This document shows positions 18,346 to 26,348 of a stretch of 64,000 nucleotides of DNA, one piece after another. Source of the DNA: Shimia sp051201625. Its GTDB lineage: Bacteria > Pseudomonadota > Alphaproteobacteria > Rhodobacterales > Rhodobacteraceae. The translations under genes and the position numbers were made by a program. Location: contig NZ_CP179203.1 of NCBI RefSeq assembly GCF_051201625.1, positions 3,968,001 to 4,032,000 of the forward strand, written 5' to 3'. The stretch's first letter is position 1; every line of letters starts with the position of its first letter. Below the pieces are notes generated by a model. The model saw nothing but the letters and a program-made list of their open reading frames with translations. It did not search any database and was not told the origin of the DNA.

Positions 18346-18822
18346 TTAAGTATGGTAAAAATAGTACCGCTCTGGAGCAACAGTTCTTGGGCCACGGACT
18401 TGATTGAATCCAACCAGCGGTTGACCAGATACGATCGCTCCACCGGGTGCCATGCACTGGCTAATCAACGGCGACAGACGCGCTGCCTCCGCAACATCTT
18501 TTTCCTTGTCACCAAATCCAAAATCGTAATGTGAGAGCACAATAGGTGCCCCGAGATCTACCAATTTGCAGAGCATTTCTTCAGCCTCGCCTTGAAGAAA
18601 ATCCTTTTCAGGAGGAATACAGGAAGGGTGGCATTGCAGTATACGATCAATGACCCATATTTGCCGAGTTGGCGCTATTTCCCGCAGGTGGTCATAAGTT
18701 CGGCCATTCCCAAGACCCATATCAACAAAGTCACCCTGTAGATCTCGCACGTTGTTGGCGCCCCATTCCAGCCCATCCCTTTGAGCAGCCAGTCGACGCA
18801 TCATGCTGTCCAATCGGCTCAT
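18346..18822 (-). CDS. Small SAM-dependent methyltransferase (Methyltransf_17-like), copy A
   Basis: 158 residues, starting MSRLDSMMRRLAAQRDGLEW. A glycine-rich SAM-binding block reads DMGLGNGRTYDHLRE (about 32-46), followed by an acidic turn (WVIDR), as in class I methyltransferases. The protein is clearly paralogous to the gene at 34928-35419: both share MSRLD, the GLGNGRT-DH block and a C-terminal tyrosine/phenylalanine-rich YFYH or CFIYRR end. It is the last gene of a minus-strand glycan cluster and overlaps the deacetylase gene by 4 bp (ATGA). The substrate is unknown; a sugar or lipid head group is a reasonable guess. Confidence 0.68.
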   Translation of the reverse strand: MSRLDSMMRRLAAQRDGLEWGANNVRDLQGDFVDMGLGNGRTYDHLREIAPTRQIWVIDRILQCHPSCIPPEKDFLQGEAEEMLCKLVDLGAPIVLSHYDFGFGDKEKDVAEAARLSPLISQCMAPGGAIVSGQPLVGFNQVRGPRTVAPERYYFYHT

Positions 18823-19574
18823 GCCATTTCCTTTCTATCGTGCCGGTAGAGCGCTACCGGCCCCTCACAAATCTCAGAGATAAACTGGTGCGAGAATTCC
18901 CAGATTTCTGAGTCATGCGCAAGGTGGTGGGTTAAGTAACCAAAAGGTTCCGTTTCGTCCGCGCGACCTTCACGCCGATCCCTAAGCAAAGAGACTGTTT
19001 GCGCAATTAACGCTTCTGGCTGCGCCAGTCCGCGCGTGCCACGCCAGTCAATCGGGTCAACATGAGTATTTATGTAGGCCAACCCCGGTTGTGCTTCAGA
19101 TTTGTTGCGCGGCCGAAACGTTGAAACGGCTGTGTAACCCAATTCTCGCAAGAATGGGGTGAAAGCTTCATCAATCCTGTTCCAGGGAGGCACAAACATC
19201 ATCGATAACCGATCACCAAACAAATGCCGCATCCGGTGTAATCCAACCCGCAATTCTGCATGACTAACTGAACGGTCACGTCTCTGCCCGAATTCAGCAT
19301 TTTTATGACCTGTTGAAGCATGGCTATCATGGGCCCAGCCATGTACCACCGGAACAAATTGATAATTCAAAGTTTGCGCTAAATCCTCAGTCACCAACTT
19401 TGGAATGATCGCCAAATGCACGGCCACACCCAAAACATCACTCATAGACTCCAGTGATTGTAATGCTTGGGTAGGTTCTACCGCATCGTCGTCACGCCAC
19501 CAGAATGGCAAGCACTTGTTTTCACCACGCCAAAGGCCAAGTTCACGTCGTAGATCAGACCAGTCAAACTTCAT
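18819..19574 (-). CDS. Polysaccharide-deacetylase-like protein
   Basis: 251 residues with a divergent NodB-like layout. An Asp triplet near the N-terminus (FWWRDDDAVEP) would supply the metal-binding and catalytic Asp, and HGWAHDSHA (about residue 82) supplies the His pair. FVPPWNRID looks like the later substrate-binding motif. It has no signal peptide, so it should act in the cytoplasm, probably on a lipid-linked or nucleotide-linked sugar. ATGA overlaps with both neighbours show strict translational coupling within the glycan cluster. Confidence 0.72.
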   Translation of the reverse strand: MKFDWSDLRRELGLWRGENKCLPFWWRDDDAVEPTQALQSLESMSDVLGVAVHLAIIPKLVTEDLAQTLNYQFVPVVHGWAHDSHASTGHKNAEFGQRRDRSVSHAELRVGLHRMRHLFGDRLSMMFVPPWNRIDEAFTPFLRELGYTAVSTFRPRNKSEAQPGLAYINTHVDPIDWRGTRGLAQPEALIAQTVSLLRDRREGRADETEPFGYLTHHLAHDSEIWEFSHQFISEICEGPVALYRHDRKEMA

Positions 19575-20713
19575 ACGCGATGATCCGTAATCATCTTTTC
19601 AACATATTCTACTGACTGCCTTGCTCCATCCATTTTCAATCCCAGCGGACTGCGCGGGCCTGCTGCAGTGACCTCATCAACTGCCGATGCCAACAAGTCT
19701 GCTTGGAGATTTTCAGTCTTAATTACCTTCATTGCTGACAGCCGGGAAAGAGCTCTCGAACGCAGCGTTTGCTCAACTTCGCCACCATCATCAAATGGAA
19801 CAAGCACAGACGGACAGCCAGATTGTAGCAAGTCCATTGTAGTGTTGTATCCACACATACTCACAGAAGCCTTAGCGCCAGTCAGCATTTGTCTGAAATC
19901 TTGCCTCACTGGCCCAATGGTCTTGCCTAGGGGTCCAGCCCTGCGCTGTAATGCTTCGATACGCTCATTGCTATTCACTCCGCCGACCATGAAGCGCCAA
20001 CTGAGGCAAGATAATTTTGCGGCGTCGACAGCACATTCGAATAGAGCGTCGCCAACCGAACCGCTTCCTGCACTCACCAATACCTCACCACGGCCAACTG
20101 CATCAGGCTGTTCGGCTGCTGGATCTGGCGCTACAAAACCAGTATAATAGAGCAATTTTATGATCTTATCGGACACAGGCCAACTTTCGTGCAGTCGTAT
20201 GATGCTTGGGTCAGAGTGCACAAGAACACCGTCATAGTATTCTAATAATACTTCCTCAGCTTTGACCGCTTTGGCCCGTTTGGACGGCGGCGCAAGAATA
20301 TCTCTGATTGACGCAAGGATCAGTGGCTTCACGGCAAGAGAACGCGAAGCATCAAGCAGACCCAGAAATTCCGTCGACAGCGATCTTCTTCCGAATGGAA
20401 ATAACTCAGTTATTAGGACGTCAGGTTTGGACTCACGTACATTTTCAATAACTTGCGCCACGCGCTGTGCCAAGTAATCTGGCGTTGCTATCTCCCCGTC
20501 GCCATTTAAAAGGCAGGTAAAGTCCGTCCCATTCGACGCTAAAGGTGGGAGTTGAACCAGCGAAAGCCCAGAAAAATTTAGATGCGGTGCAGCATATCCA
20601 CCAGAAAGTATCAAAGCCTGATGCCCCGCAGTTACAAACGCTCGGGCAAGCGTCGCCGCGCGAGATAAATGCCCCGCTCCCAGGAGATGAGTGACAACAA
20701 TCATCACTTTCAT
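19571..20713 (-). CDS. GT-B glycosyltransferase, MurG-like
   Basis: 380 residues. The N-terminus MKVMIVVTHLLGAGHLSRAA is the GxGHxxR region of MurG/GT28-type enzymes. The C-terminal half contains VLVSAGSGSVGDALF and a sugar-nucleotide-binding segment (SMCGYNTTMDLLQSGCPSVL). It probably transfers a sugar from a UDP-sugar to a lipid or glycan at the cytoplasmic face of the inner membrane. It shares the CGYNT or GGYNT block with the gene at 23607-24830, so the two are related. It overlaps the phosphatase gene upstream and the deacetylase gene downstream. Confidence 0.75.
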   Translation of the reverse strand: MKVMIVVTHLLGAGHLSRAATLARAFVTAGHQALILSGGYAAPHLNFSGLSLVQLPPLASNGTDFTCLLNGDGEIATPDYLAQRVAQVIENVRESKPDVLITELFPFGRRSLSTEFLGLLDASRSLAVKPLILASIRDILAPPSKRAKAVKAEEVLLEYYDGVLVHSDPSIIRLHESWPVSDKIIKLLYYTGFVAPDPAAEQPDAVGRGEVLVSAGSGSVGDALFECAVDAAKLSCLSWRFMVGGVNSNERIEALQRRAGPLGKTIGPVRQDFRQMLTGAKASVSMCGYNTTMDLLQSGCPSVLVPFDDGGEVEQTLRSRALSRLSAMKVIKTENLQADLLASAVDEVTAAGPRSPLGLKMDGARQSVEYVEKMITDHRV

Positions 20714-21297
20714 CAGGCCACGGCCTCTAGGCGAACCACGTCAGGATCAGCAACAGACAACTCACCATCGCATATATTAATCACAAACAGACGGTTTCTC
20801 TTGATACGGAAAGGTGGCTTGCCAAGGAAATTCCAACCAAAAGCGCGCGCTAGCAAAATGCGCATCGTGCCAATATGGCACACCGCGATGCTGTCGCGCT
20901 TGAGTGACAAGATCCAAGGCTCCAGCCGCGCCCAGACGTCCGTTGGGCTTTCACCCTCAGGTGGTCGATAGCCCCACCCCCATTCTTCAATATTTTTAAA
21001 TTCAGAATTTGGATCAGCTTTCAGATCAACGCCTTTAAGGCCTTCCCACTTCCCCCAATCCATCTCGACAAGCTCAGGTACAACAACCGGTTTGCGCCCA
21101 GCAACAATCGCTGCAGTTTCGCATGCACGATCAAGTGGACTTGCGTATAAATCAACCACTTGCCAACTCGTAGGTAGGCAAAATTCATGCAAGTCTGCAC
21201 GCGCTTGATCGTCCAGCGAAATATCGGTGCGACCCTGAATTTTCCCAGCACGGTTCCAAGCCGTGTGACCGTGTCGGAGCATTGCAAATCGGATCAT
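20713..21297 (-). CDS. Histidine phosphatase family protein
   Basis: 194 residues, starting MIRFAMLRHGHTAWNRAGK. LRHGHT carries the catalytic histidine of the phosphoglycerate-mutase-like superfamily, and YASPLDRACETA is the second conserved block. The start at 21297 is supported by GGAGGG just upstream and by an ATGA overlap with the glycosyltransferase stop; a longer frame would begin inside that gene. In a glycan cluster it may dephosphorylate a sugar-phosphate or a lipid intermediate, which is inference. Confidence 0.82.
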   Translation of the reverse strand: MIRFAMLRHGHTAWNRAGKIQGRTDISLDDQARADLHEFCLPTSWQVVDLYASPLDRACETAAIVAGRKPVVVPELVEMDWGKWEGLKGVDLKADPNSEFKNIEEWGWGYRPPEGESPTDVWARLEPWILSLKRDSIAVCHIGTMRILLARAFGWNFLGKPPFRIKRNRLFVINICDGELSVADPDVVRLEAVA

Positions 21298-22370
21298 TTT
21301 CCCTCCGTTACTAGGGGCCTCAGAGCACCCCATAAGGTTTCACGCGCCACACCGATTAGATGGTTTGCCTCAATTTTCTTGCGAGCGAGGCGCGAGCGCC
21401 TCGCATGATGTTTTGGATCATTCAACAAAAGTGTAAGTTCATTAGCAAGAGCCTCCACATTTCCTTGCGAAAACATTCCGTCAGATGAGACCACATCACA
21501 CAATCCCAAACGGTTCTCCGCAACTACCGGGACTCCTGCTGCCTGTGCCTCCAAAAATACCATGCCAAAAGCTTCATTAACACCGGGCCACAAGAACGCT
21601 CGTGCACGATCGTAAGCAGCCAAGACTGCTTCTCTGTCCAGCTGCCCCAAGAAACTAACCTTTGCACCCAACGGAGCCAAAAGTTGTTCAATTTCCTGAC
21701 GTGCTGGTCCGTCCCCAACGATTTCAACACGCCATGAGCCTTCAGCAATATATTGAAGCGCCTCAGACGCGATCCGATATGAGGCTAACTTGTCACCGTT
21801 ACGCATCATACCAACGATAAGGATGATCGGATCACGATGCGAAGGGGCTTTTTCAGGAAGATTTTTCCACGGCAAAAAGGGTGGCAAGTGTACCAGCCGT
21901 TGATCAGCACGCAAATGCTCACGCAAAGAAACCGCATCACGTTCTGTGACATAAAACAAAACATCAGCCTGATCACAAACCGCCTGTGCACGTCTTTCAA
22001 ATGCAGCCCAAGGGCCTGAAAGCCGCTTAGATGCCCTTGTGGCCTCAATTACCGTGTAGGGAATTTCCAGCTCAGCACATACCGTGGGGCCAATTAAATC
22101 CGGCGCCTTGTAATAGCTGTGGTAAGTCACCCAGATGTCCCACCCTGCCCTTTGGACAAGCGCCCTTGCCTCTAAATTAGACTTTCTAATGAGCGCGTCC
22201 TGAACGTCTATTTGTCCAGTCTTTTCCAAGCTACGGAACTCTGAAACTAGATCAACCTGACATCCGGCGCTTTGCAATGCTGCAATCAGGTTTCGGGCCA
22301 TTTCTCGCTCGCCCGAGGGCACGGCATGGGTCGGTGCCTTTAATGGGGCGTAAAATGCAACCCGGATCAT
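21294..22370 (-). CDS. Glycosyltransferase family 4 protein
   Basis: 358 residues, GT-B fold. The Rossmann start is MIRVAFYAPLKAPTHAVPSG. The donor-binding half shows IILIVGMMRNGDKLASY, VEIVGDGPA and the EX7E-type block FLWPGVNEAFGMVFLEAQAA, with E at the expected spacing. It should add a sugar from a nucleotide-sugar donor. It sits 4 bp downstream of another GT4 gene and overlaps the phosphatase gene. The acceptor is unknown. Confidence 0.82.
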   Translation of the reverse strand: MIRVAFYAPLKAPTHAVPSGEREMARNLIAALQSAGCQVDLVSEFRSLEKTGQIDVQDALIRKSNLEARALVQRAGWDIWVTYHSYYKAPDLIGPTVCAELEIPYTVIEATRASKRLSGPWAAFERRAQAVCDQADVLFYVTERDAVSLREHLRADQRLVHLPPFLPWKNLPEKAPSHRDPIILIVGMMRNGDKLASYRIASEALQYIAEGSWRVEIVGDGPARQEIEQLLAPLGAKVSFLGQLDREAVLAAYDRARAFLWPGVNEAFGMVFLEAQAAGVPVVAENRLGLCDVVSSDGMFSQGNVEALANELTLLLNDPKHHARRSRLARKKIEANHLIGVARETLWGALRPLVTEGK

Positions 22371-22374
22371 AGCG

Positions 22375-23610
22375 TCAAGCCCGCATCAGCTTTTGTAATC
22401 TTATATCCAACTGGCGAATTCCTGGCTCCATTCGAAAGTTTTCGATAAGCTGCAGATATGCTGCTTCCGCCAACTTGTGGCGAAATTTAGGATTGCCCGC
22501 AAGATTAGTTATCGCCTTAGAAAGAGCACTTGGGTGATCCTGTGTCAGCACTCCGTTTACCCCATCAGTGATGAACTCAGGGATCGCCGAAACTGGCGTA
22601 GATAGCAGACATAACTTCTGAGAGGCGGCCTCCATTAAAACGTTCGGGAGTCCATCGCGATCGCCATCCTGCGCAACGCGACTTGGTAATACAAAAATAT
22701 CGGAGTCACGCATCGCGGCAATGACTTCTGGTTGATCACACGCACCTCGCCAAGTGATATGTTGGCTTAACTTTAGGTCTTTAGCCTGCTGTTCGAGTTG
22801 GGGGCCTAGATCTCCACCTCCAATATGTACCCAGCTCCAATCTAAATCTTTGGGGAGCATCGCGAAACCATCAAGCAACCTGTCAAAACCTTTCTTTTCA
22901 ACGAGCCTGCCCACCGAAAGCAATCGAAGTGTCTTAGTGTCGGACCTCGTATCTGGTGGCGACGGAAATCTGGAAAGGTCGAGTCCGTGATAAATCAGTT
23001 CAACTCGATCTGGTCGATCCGCCAACTCTTGCAGGTGTCGTGCACCAACTCCAGTGCATGTAGCCAAAAACTGTGCACCAAAAGTGTCGCCCTGAAGTTT
23101 TTCTCGTTTTTCCCATTCGGGTGAAGTCCAGATATCCTTCGCATGCGCTGATACGGCCCACGGTTTACCTAGTAATATCGAAGCGTATCGGGCAACAGAC
23201 GCTGGAGTATGCATAAAATGAGCGTAAAGCGCAGAAGAATATGTTGGAAGTTCGGATGCCAAAACGCAAGCTTGCCCAAAACGGCGGATCCGGTTCCGTG
23301 TTTTATCCCTTCGAAAATCACGCCACCAAATGTGATACGCAGTGCGGAATTTGCGCTTAAAAACAAGAGACAGGATGGCTCTAAGTAGACGGACAGGCTC
23401 CTGATGCAGGTACTCAGGCAAATACCGTACTGGAGCTCGAAGCCGATCATGTAGCGGATGGCATTTCTTGTCCGTTGGAAACCTAAGCGACCAAAGTTCT
23501 AATTCATATCCGGCCTCTTCCAAAGCCACAATTTCCTGAGCGATGAAAGTTTCAGATAAACGCGGCCATCCTTTGACCACAACCGCCAACTTAGTTTTTC
23601 TTTTGATCAT
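22375..23610 (-). CDS. Glycosyltransferase family 4 protein
   Basis: 411 residues. Conserved GT4 features are LLSVGRLVEKKGFDRLLDG, WVHIGGGDLGPQLE and the donor block VLPSRVAQDGDRDGLPNVLMEAASQ. The GLPNVLMEA type occurs in colanic-acid-like and exopolysaccharide transferases (WcaL/AmsK style). Cytoplasmic, no membrane segments. Its start overlaps the stop of the MurG-like gene upstream (ATGA). With the other transferases of this cluster it should build a short oligosaccharide. Confidence 0.82.
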   Translation of the reverse strand: MIKRKTKLAVVVKGWPRLSETFIAQEIVALEEAGYELELWSLRFPTDKKCHPLHDRLRAPVRYLPEYLHQEPVRLLRAILSLVFKRKFRTAYHIWWRDFRRDKTRNRIRRFGQACVLASELPTYSSALYAHFMHTPASVARYASILLGKPWAVSAHAKDIWTSPEWEKREKLQGDTFGAQFLATCTGVGARHLQELADRPDRVELIYHGLDLSRFPSPPDTRSDTKTLRLLSVGRLVEKKGFDRLLDGFAMLPKDLDWSWVHIGGGDLGPQLEQQAKDLKLSQHITWRGACDQPEVIAAMRDSDIFVLPSRVAQDGDRDGLPNVLMEAASQKLCLLSTPVSAIPEFITDGVNGVLTQDHPSALSKAITNLAGNPKFRHKLAEAAYLQLIENFRMEPGIRQLDIRLQKLMRA

Positions 23611-24830
23611 GCAGCGCCTTGGGATTTCTTCTGCTCAAGGATCTCCCGAGTACGCGCTGACACAAAGTCTAGTCCATCCAATAAACCGGGGATCACGATT
23701 GACGACGGCTTGGGCTGGGATGGAAGCTCGCGAATTGCATTGAACATTGCTTCAGGGGTCAATCCATCTCGCCACTCGTCTAACACCCGAACCAATCCCA
23801 GACCTTCGGCCCGGCTTGCGCGAATATATTGTTCGAGCCTTGGTCGCGTTCTAGGAATGATCACTGCCCGCTTATCAAACGAAAGAACTTCGCAAAACGT
23901 GTTGTAACCACCCATACAGACAATTCCACGCGCACCTGAAATCAAATTTTCCATTCGGCTGTCAAAACCAACAGCCCTCACGCGGCCATTTAATTTTGCA
24001 ACCCGCGTTTCAAATTCAGCCCTTTGCCCACCTGACAGAAAGGGGCCATAGACCAACACTGCATTTGGTGCCAATAACTGGTCATTTTCATAAGCGGACA
24101 GAACCAAATCGACCATACTGGCACCATCTCCACCACCCCCCGGCGTAACCAAAATATAAGGTTCCAATGGGATTTCGCCCTCCGTCAATTCGTCACGACG
24201 CAGGTAGCCTGTGTATTTAATGCGCGACCTAAATCTTGGAGATAAATCAAGACCAGCAGTTGGATCACAAATTTTCTCAAGCCCGTAGATCCAACATTCG
24301 TCGTAAAAAATCTCAGCAGCCTCCAAGGCTTCCTTCCGATCCCACTCCTGAGCCAGCATGTCTGGGTGATCCAGAACATCGCGCAGTCCAAGTACGATCT
24401 GAGCTTTACGCTTGGCCTTGAGCCACCTGAGCGCCGGCAGTAATTCGCCACGAAATCCAGTCGGTTCCTTATCCACAATCAGAATATCGGGATCAAAATG
24501 CTGAACTGTTGCCTTAATCAGCCCAGCGCGTAGCTCTGTTGTTTCATCAATATGCAGACCAAGTCGTTCTGAAAGGTAATCACCATCAGATGTCTTGGTT
24601 ACGCCCGGCAACCGAATATGGTCAACTCGTTCCGGGAACGTGAACCTGCCCGCTACTGGCGAACCGGTGAGAATCAAGGCTGAAATGCGTTGGTCAGCCT
24701 TTGTAATGGCGCTTGCGAGTGCTCTGGATCGGCGCAAATGTCCAAGGCCAAACGTATCGTGGCTGTAAAACAGGACACGTGGTGACGAGCTGCGATTATT
24801 ATCAACAGCCATGGAAATCGCTTCTGCCAT
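23607..24830 (-). CDS. GT-B glycosyltransferase, MurG-like
   Basis: 407 residues. The N-terminal block reads VLFYSHDTFGLGHLRRSRAL (GxGHxxR as in MurG), the linker is YILVTPGGGGDG, and the C-terminal donor block is GIVCMGGYNTFCEVLSFDKR followed by PRTRPRLEQYIRA. It resembles GT28-type enzymes that act on lipid-linked acceptors. Weak similarity to the gene at 19571-20713 suggests two related transfers in one pathway. It lies 24 bp downstream of the nucleotide-sugar dehydrogenase, which may make its donor. Confidence 0.75.
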   Translation of the reverse strand: MAEAISMAVDNNRSSSPRVLFYSHDTFGLGHLRRSRALASAITKADQRISALILTGSPVAGRFTFPERVDHIRLPGVTKTSDGDYLSERLGLHIDETTELRAGLIKATVQHFDPDILIVDKEPTGFRGELLPALRWLKAKRKAQIVLGLRDVLDHPDMLAQEWDRKEALEAAEIFYDECWIYGLEKICDPTAGLDLSPRFRSRIKYTGYLRRDELTEGEIPLEPYILVTPGGGGDGASMVDLVLSAYENDQLLAPNAVLVYGPFLSGGQRAEFETRVAKLNGRVRAVGFDSRMENLISGARGIVCMGGYNTFCEVLSFDKRAVIIPRTRPRLEQYIRASRAEGLGLVRVLDEWRDGLTPEAMFNAIRELPSQPKPSSIVIPGLLDGLDFVSARTREILEQKKSQGAA

Positions 24831-24854
24831 GGTTACACCCTAAACTTCGCTCGT

Positions 24855-26132
24855 CTATAACCGTAAATCCGACTCGGACTTTGAGAGCACACCCTTGATA
24901 TCGTAAAGCAAAACATCAGGTTTTCCGAGCGATCTTATTGCCTCTCCTCCAAGGCTTGTGAACTCCGAATGAGAAACAGCAATTACAATACCATCATAGG
25001 TGCCGGCATCTGGTTTCTTCACCACAGGTATACCGTATTCCTCTAAAACATCGGAGGCATTCACGTGAGGATCCCACACGTGAACCTCCACAGAATAACT
25101 TTGCAACTCTGCAACAATGTCAGCAACTTTGGTGTTACGCGTATCCGCGCAGTTTTCTTTAAAAGCGAATCCCATCAGCAAAACCCGTAAACTTTCTGAA
25201 TTCTCTTTGCGAGCTAACATCGCCTTGATCAGTTCTTGCGCGACGTGACGCCCCATATCATCGTTTATGCGTCGACCTGCAAGAATTACCTCGGGATGGT
25301 ATCCCAACTGCTGCGCCCGATAAGTAAGGTAGTATGGGTCAACTCCAATGCAGTGCCCCCCCACAAGGCCCGGACGAAAGGGTAAGAAATTCCACTTAGT
25401 TCCCGCAGCTTCCAAAACCTCCAGTGTGTCAAGTCCCATGCGAGAAAAGATCAGTGCAAATTCATTGACCAGTGCGATATTGAGATCACGCTGCGTATTT
25501 TCGATCACTTTGGCAGCTTCTGCCGTTTTAATTGAGCTTGCGCGATGCAACCCTGCTGATACCACTCGTGCGTATATCGCTTCAACGCGGTTAAGCGTTG
25601 CCGTGTCCTGAGCCGCGATTACTTTAACAACACTCTCGAGCGAATGCTCAGCGTCACCTGGGTTCACTCTCTCCGGCGAATACGCGAGCCTAAAGTCTTC
25701 ATAAATTCGCAAGCCACTTAGAGACGCAAGAGTCGGGCCACAGACTTCTTCTGTGACACCCGGATAGACCGTAGACTCCAAAATCACTAGGTCGCCTTTA
25801 CTCAGCACAGGGGCAATTGTTGTACAGGCTGAGCGGATCGGTTCAAGATCTGGAGCTTTAGCATTCGTAATCGGAGTTGGTACCGAAATGATATACGTGG
25901 ACGCGCCGCGTAGACACTTCAAATCAGTCGTGAATGTTGCGCCACTTTCATGCAGCGAACTGGCGGAAACTTCTCCATTACGGTCACAGCCTTCGCGCAA
26001 CGCCAAGACATGGCGTTCGTCGTTGTCAAAACCAACCACATCAAACCCCGCACGAGCCAGCGAAACCGCTAATGGGAGGCCGACATAACCAAGTCCAAGA
26101 ACTGCGATTTTTTCTGATATTGCTTGACTCAC
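24855..26132 (-). CDS. Nucleotide-sugar dehydrogenase, TviB/WbpA-like
   Basis: About 425 residues. The NAD-binding start is IAVLGLGYVGLPLA. The catalytic Cys block is GLVGGHCIGVDPYYLTYRAQ and the central helix region is KVIENTQRDLNIALVNE. The VDPYYLT form is typical of UDP-N-acetylhexosamine dehydrogenases (Vi antigen, O-antigen) rather than UDP-glucose dehydrogenase, so the product is probably a UDP-N-acetyl-hexosaminuronate. A GTG at 26132 is preferred; a TTG at 26195 would add a 21-residue leader without obvious function. It is the first gene of the glycan cluster and is divergent from the MscS gene. Confidence 0.85.
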   Translation of the reverse strand: MSQAISEKIAVLGLGYVGLPLAVSLARAGFDVVGFDNDERHVLALREGCDRNGEVSASSLHESGATFTTDLKCLRGASTYIISVPTPITNAKAPDLEPIRSACTTIAPVLSKGDLVILESTVYPGVTEEVCGPTLASLSGLRIYEDFRLAYSPERVNPGDAEHSLESVVKVIAAQDTATLNRVEAIYARVVSAGLHRASSIKTAEAAKVIENTQRDLNIALVNEFALIFSRMGLDTLEVLEAAGTKWNFLPFRPGLVGGHCIGVDPYYLTYRAQQLGYHPEVILAGRRINDDMGRHVAQELIKAMLARKENSESLRVLLMGFAFKENCADTRNTKVADIVAELQSYSVEVHVWDPHVNASDVLEEYGIPVVKKPDAGTYDGIVIAVSHSEFTSLGGEAIRSLGKPDVLLYDIKGVLSKSESDLRL

Positions 26133-26348
26133 GACGCGTTTTTCCTGTTGGCTTTCTGCTTTAAACGGCAAGTTGTGCGCTACAGAAAAAGGCAACCGTT
26201 GTCACGCCCAAAGCAGAAAGTCACCTTCAATTTTTCGGCGCACGGTATTCCAATCACGATACCAACCAAAGATTTAACTGATTTTGCAATTTGCCCAAAA
26301 CAATAAGTCGCGCTAAACATCCCACCTCAATTACAGAGAAGTCCACAC

